64,000 bases of DNA from assembly GCF_029814175.1 (NCBI RefSeq), contig NZ_CP122312.1, positions 3,038,001 through 3,102,000 of the forward strand. The letters run 5' to 3'. This DNA comes from Halospeciosus flavus (lineage in GTDB: Archaea > Halobacteriota > Halobacteria > Halobacteriales > Halobacteriaceae). Positions 62,116-64,000 of this stretch are shown in pieces; within the stretch, counting starts at the first letter, position 1; each line of letters begins with the position of its first letter. A program made the position numbers and the translations under genes. The notes below the pieces were generated by a model. That model saw only the letters and a program-made list of their open reading frames with translations. It made no database searches and was not told the origin of the DNA.

Positions 62116-62136
62116 GGTAGGCTGGCGTTGGGAAAA

Positions 62137-62712
62137 TTACTTGATGGAAATCGTGGCTGAGTCGACGATGGAGTTGGAGGGCTTGTGTATGATCGTGATT
62201 TCGTACTCACCATCTGGGAGTTCTGCATCAGCAGACCGTGCTTCCTGTACTACGAGTGTTTCACCGACGGTGAAGTCTGCACTCTTGTTGAAGGACTGGT
62301 CTGTTGGGTACGCAATGTAAGTTGAACTGTATTTCAGGTCACCACCCTCATCATTTGGCCCCTCCTCGAAGCCAGATAAAGTCAGATCTGTATCCACATA
62401 TTTGGGACCCCCATCCTTTTTCAATACGATCTTTAGATTTTTCAACTGGAGCTTGTCCCCACCTCTGTGTTCTATCTGTAGAACCTTTTCTCCATTAGCT
62501 GTTCTATCATCGTCATCACCGATGAAATCTACCTTTTCATCTGCGTCTGCCACCTCCATCGTCACCTGCGGCGCCGGCTGGATCAGCTCGTCGCCGACGC
62601 CCATCACGAACGCGCCGACGACGGCGGCGAGCGTGACCGTGATGGCGACCATCAGTATGACACCGACGACGGGCGATACGGCGCGGTCCGAGTCGAGTGA
62701 GTCTGGTAACAT
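62137..62712 (-). CDS. Archaeal type IV pilin (PilA-like)
   Basis: The 191-residue protein has the class III signal and pilin N-terminal helix RAVSPVVGVILMVAITVTLAA (residues about 9-29) processed by a prepilin peptidase before the hydrophobic stretch. The mature domain is small and beta-rich. A+T content and codon use differ from the neighbours, with many AA-ending and A/T-rich codons after residue 45, so the distal part may have been acquired or diversified. Its start is 12 bases from a promoter-poor region. Confidence 0.82.
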   Translation of the reverse strand: MLPDSLDSDRAVSPVVGVILMVAITVTLAAVVGAFVMGVGDELIQPAPQVTMEVADADEKVDFIGDDDDRTANGEKVLQIEHRGGDKLQLKNLKIVLKKDGGPKYVDTDLTLSGFEEGPNDEGGDLKYSSTYIAYPTDQSFNKSADFTVGETLVVQEARSADAELPDGEYEITIIHKPSNSIVDSATISIK

Positions 62713-63088
62713 GCTGGGGGAGTGGCGCCCGCGTCTGCGGAGTGGGGTCGGGACTCCGAGCGCAGGTCGTGCTTGGACATGTCTATTATCCTTGGACTTA
62801 TTAATTTATCTGCCTATCGCGTGCAACATACTCTACACGCACTTCTATCGAGGTCGGTCAGGTGCTGGCCCACCACCACCCGAGTTGTCGTTACAAACGA
62901 CAAAGAGACTGACCATAACGCTGGCGGCCGTGGTGGGGAGAATCGGACGATACTGCCGAGAACGGAGGGCGAGCGGCAGAAACTCGTGGTGTCGTCGGGC
63001 CGGCGGTCCGCGAGTCGGTCGGCGAGGAAGTCGGGAGTCGCGTCGACGACCGGCCGGTGATCGAGACGAGTCCGGCGGCCGCGTCTGC
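62713..63088. other. Intergenic region with an A+T-rich promoter and a hairpin
   Basis: The 376 bases contain a minus-strand A+T-rich stretch (ATAAATTAATAAG, about 62795-62807) that may promote the pilin gene and an 8-base perfect inverted repeat, TTGTCGTT (62885-62892) and AACGACAA (62896-62903). No believable gene is seen. Confidence 0.45.
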
Positions 63089-63502
63089 TCAGGCCCGCCC
63101 GAGTTGTGGGTCGGCAGCGTCGTGACTCGCCTGCCAGTCGTCGAACTTCTGGTCGACGAGGTCCTCGACGAGGCGGTCGATGTCGGTGTCGGCGGTGTAG
63201 AACTCGCCGAAGAGTCGCATCACGTCCTCGGCGACGTCGTGGGCCTCGCCGAGCGTCTCGACGAGCGCGACGTCGTGGGTCGTCGTGTCCGTTCCCTCGC
63301 CGTGGCGCAACTCGATGCGGTAGCCTCGCTCGTCGTCGGCGATGCGGGGCGGGACGCGGCCCGGCGCGAGCACCAACCAAACGTTCAGGTCGCGGTGTTC
63401 GTACTCGACGACGGCGTGGGGGTCGTACTTCCGCGCGACGTCCTCTGAGAAGTCGGGGTCGTCGCGTCGCCAGTTCGGCGGGACACGTAACTCGTCCTGC
63501 AT
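63089..63502 (-). CDS. Conserved-looking soluble protein, unknown function
   Basis: The 137-residue protein begins MQDELRVPPNW and is acidic with a central beta region (HAVVEYEHRDLNVWLVLAPGR near residue 25) and a helical C-terminal half. It has good haloarchaeal composition but no family I can name. ATG 63502 gives the clean start; an in-frame start 69 bases upstream is not needed. Confidence 0.6.
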   Translation of the reverse strand: MQDELRVPPNWRRDDPDFSEDVARKYDPHAVVEYEHRDLNVWLVLAPGRVPPRIADDERGYRIELRHGEGTDTTTHDVALVETLGEAHDVAEDVMRLFGEFYTADTDIDRLVEDLVDQKFDDWQASHDAADPQLGRA

Positions 63503-63815
63503 GTCCGATGCTTCCGCCGGACGGTACAAACCGCTCACGGCCGGCGTGTCCGAGACCGCCGGCCGCGCCACCGGTGGACGTCCGCCCGCCGTCCGCTACT
63601 CGTCCGCCAATCGTCTGCTCCGTGGCCGACGCCGAAGCGACGAACGCCGACTGAAGCGAAGCCACGAGAGTGGTCGATAAAACGTATCGAGCGCTTTCGG
63701 CGTGTTTTGAAACGTCTGTAGGGATAGCCTACCGTGCGTGAAACGTGGTGAAAACGAGACGAGGGTCGCACCGTTATATGGCGGGTGCCCACGTAGGCAG
63801 AGACAGGTCCGTACC
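63503..63815. other. Gap before the last gene
   Basis: The 313 bases hold only a TATA-like CGTTATATGG near 63771-63780 that would serve the gene starting at 63816 with a leader of about 20 bases. Reading frames on both strands are short and of poor quality. Confidence 0.4.
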
Positions 63816-64000
63816 ATGTCCAGTCCCTCCACTTCAACCACCTTCTCTTCCCGCGTCGAGTCCGTCAGACAACACGCGCCGTCCGTCCCGCTCACCGCCC
63901 TCCGACGGTCGATTCAGGCGGTCGCCTTCTGGACGGGCGTCGCGCTCCCCTTCCTCTACGTTCCGCTGGCGCTCGCCGGACTCCACTCTCCGTCGGCGGT
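63816..64000 (+). CDS. Membrane protein, cut by the window end
   Basis: An ATG at 63816 opens a frame that runs past base 64000. The first 30 residues are Ser/Thr-rich and soluble, and one hydrophobic segment (FWTGVALPFLYVPLALAGL, residues about 38-56) follows. Only the start is visible, so the family cannot be named. Confidence 0.55.
   Translation, partial: MSSPSTSTTFSSRVESVRQHAPSVPLTALRRSIQAVAFWTGVALPFLYVPLALAGLHSPSA

Overview
The window is chromosomal DNA from an extremely halophilic archaeon (class Halobacteria). G+C is high, the predicted proteins are rich in Asp and Glu, and the ribosomal operons follow archaeal order with archaeal/eukaryal-type proteins (eL19, eL32, eS4, eS17, RNase P subunit Rnp1). 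Other haloarchaeal marks are TATA-like boxes 25-28 bases before start codons (leaderless transcripts), many ATGA-type gene overlaps, Cys-rich micro-proteins, an intron-containing tRNA-Met, CofD and a methenyl-H4MPT cyclohydrolase. I do not assign a genus.

Layout. 1-9.9 kb: SDR oxidoreductase (cut by the window edge), SurE, HisD, a membrane protein, an alpha/beta hydrolase, MFS and EamA transporters, a D-2-hydroxyacid dehydrogenase and aspartate-semialdehyde dehydrogenase. 10-13.6 kb: eS17, then a tightly overlapping operon cofD - Dus-like - CitG-like - DUF447 that looks like cofactor or pterin metabolism. 13.7-17 kb: a lipoprotein, an HD phosphohydrolase, an amidohydrolase and a Cys-rich micro-protein. 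17.1-31.5 kb: one long minus-strand run (S10 plus spc operons) from a SPOUT methyltransferase and L3 down to L15 and SecY. 31.8-32.1 kb: two tandem tRNA-Gly genes and a duplicated tRNA tail. 32-40 kb: Ca2+/cation antiporter, stress protein, rhodanese lipoprotein, FAH-family enzyme, a mch-wHTH-HAD operon and a YihY protein. 40-47.5 kb: Cdc48, LarC, RNase H-fold protein, RadB, a CBS protein with a HPF-like tail, and micro-proteins. 47.6-48.2 kb: two tRNA-Val genes followed by three tail fragments. 48.3-52.3 kb: trpDFEG. 52.3-59.4 kb: small membrane proteins, an enolase-superfamily enzyme, trpB, class II RNR and a zinc micro-protein. 59.4-64 kb: TVP38 protein, DUF5830, a tRNA-Met with intron, a low-G+C pilin and the start of a membrane protein.

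Most of the window is conserved core genome. The less ordinary parts are (i) repeated 3'-tail fragments downstream of all three tRNA loci, which look like integration scars; (ii) two TGTACA boxes one helical turn apart in front of trpDFEG, matching the known archaeal TRP box; (iii) a TTAGG-N4-CCTAA dyad, like DtxR/IdeR iron operators, at the start of a 34-residue basic ORF; (iv) a 17-codon ORF overlapping the start codon of the RNR gene by ATGA; (v) the cofD-Dus-CitG-DUF447 cluster together with mch; and (vi) the CBS/HPF-like fusion.
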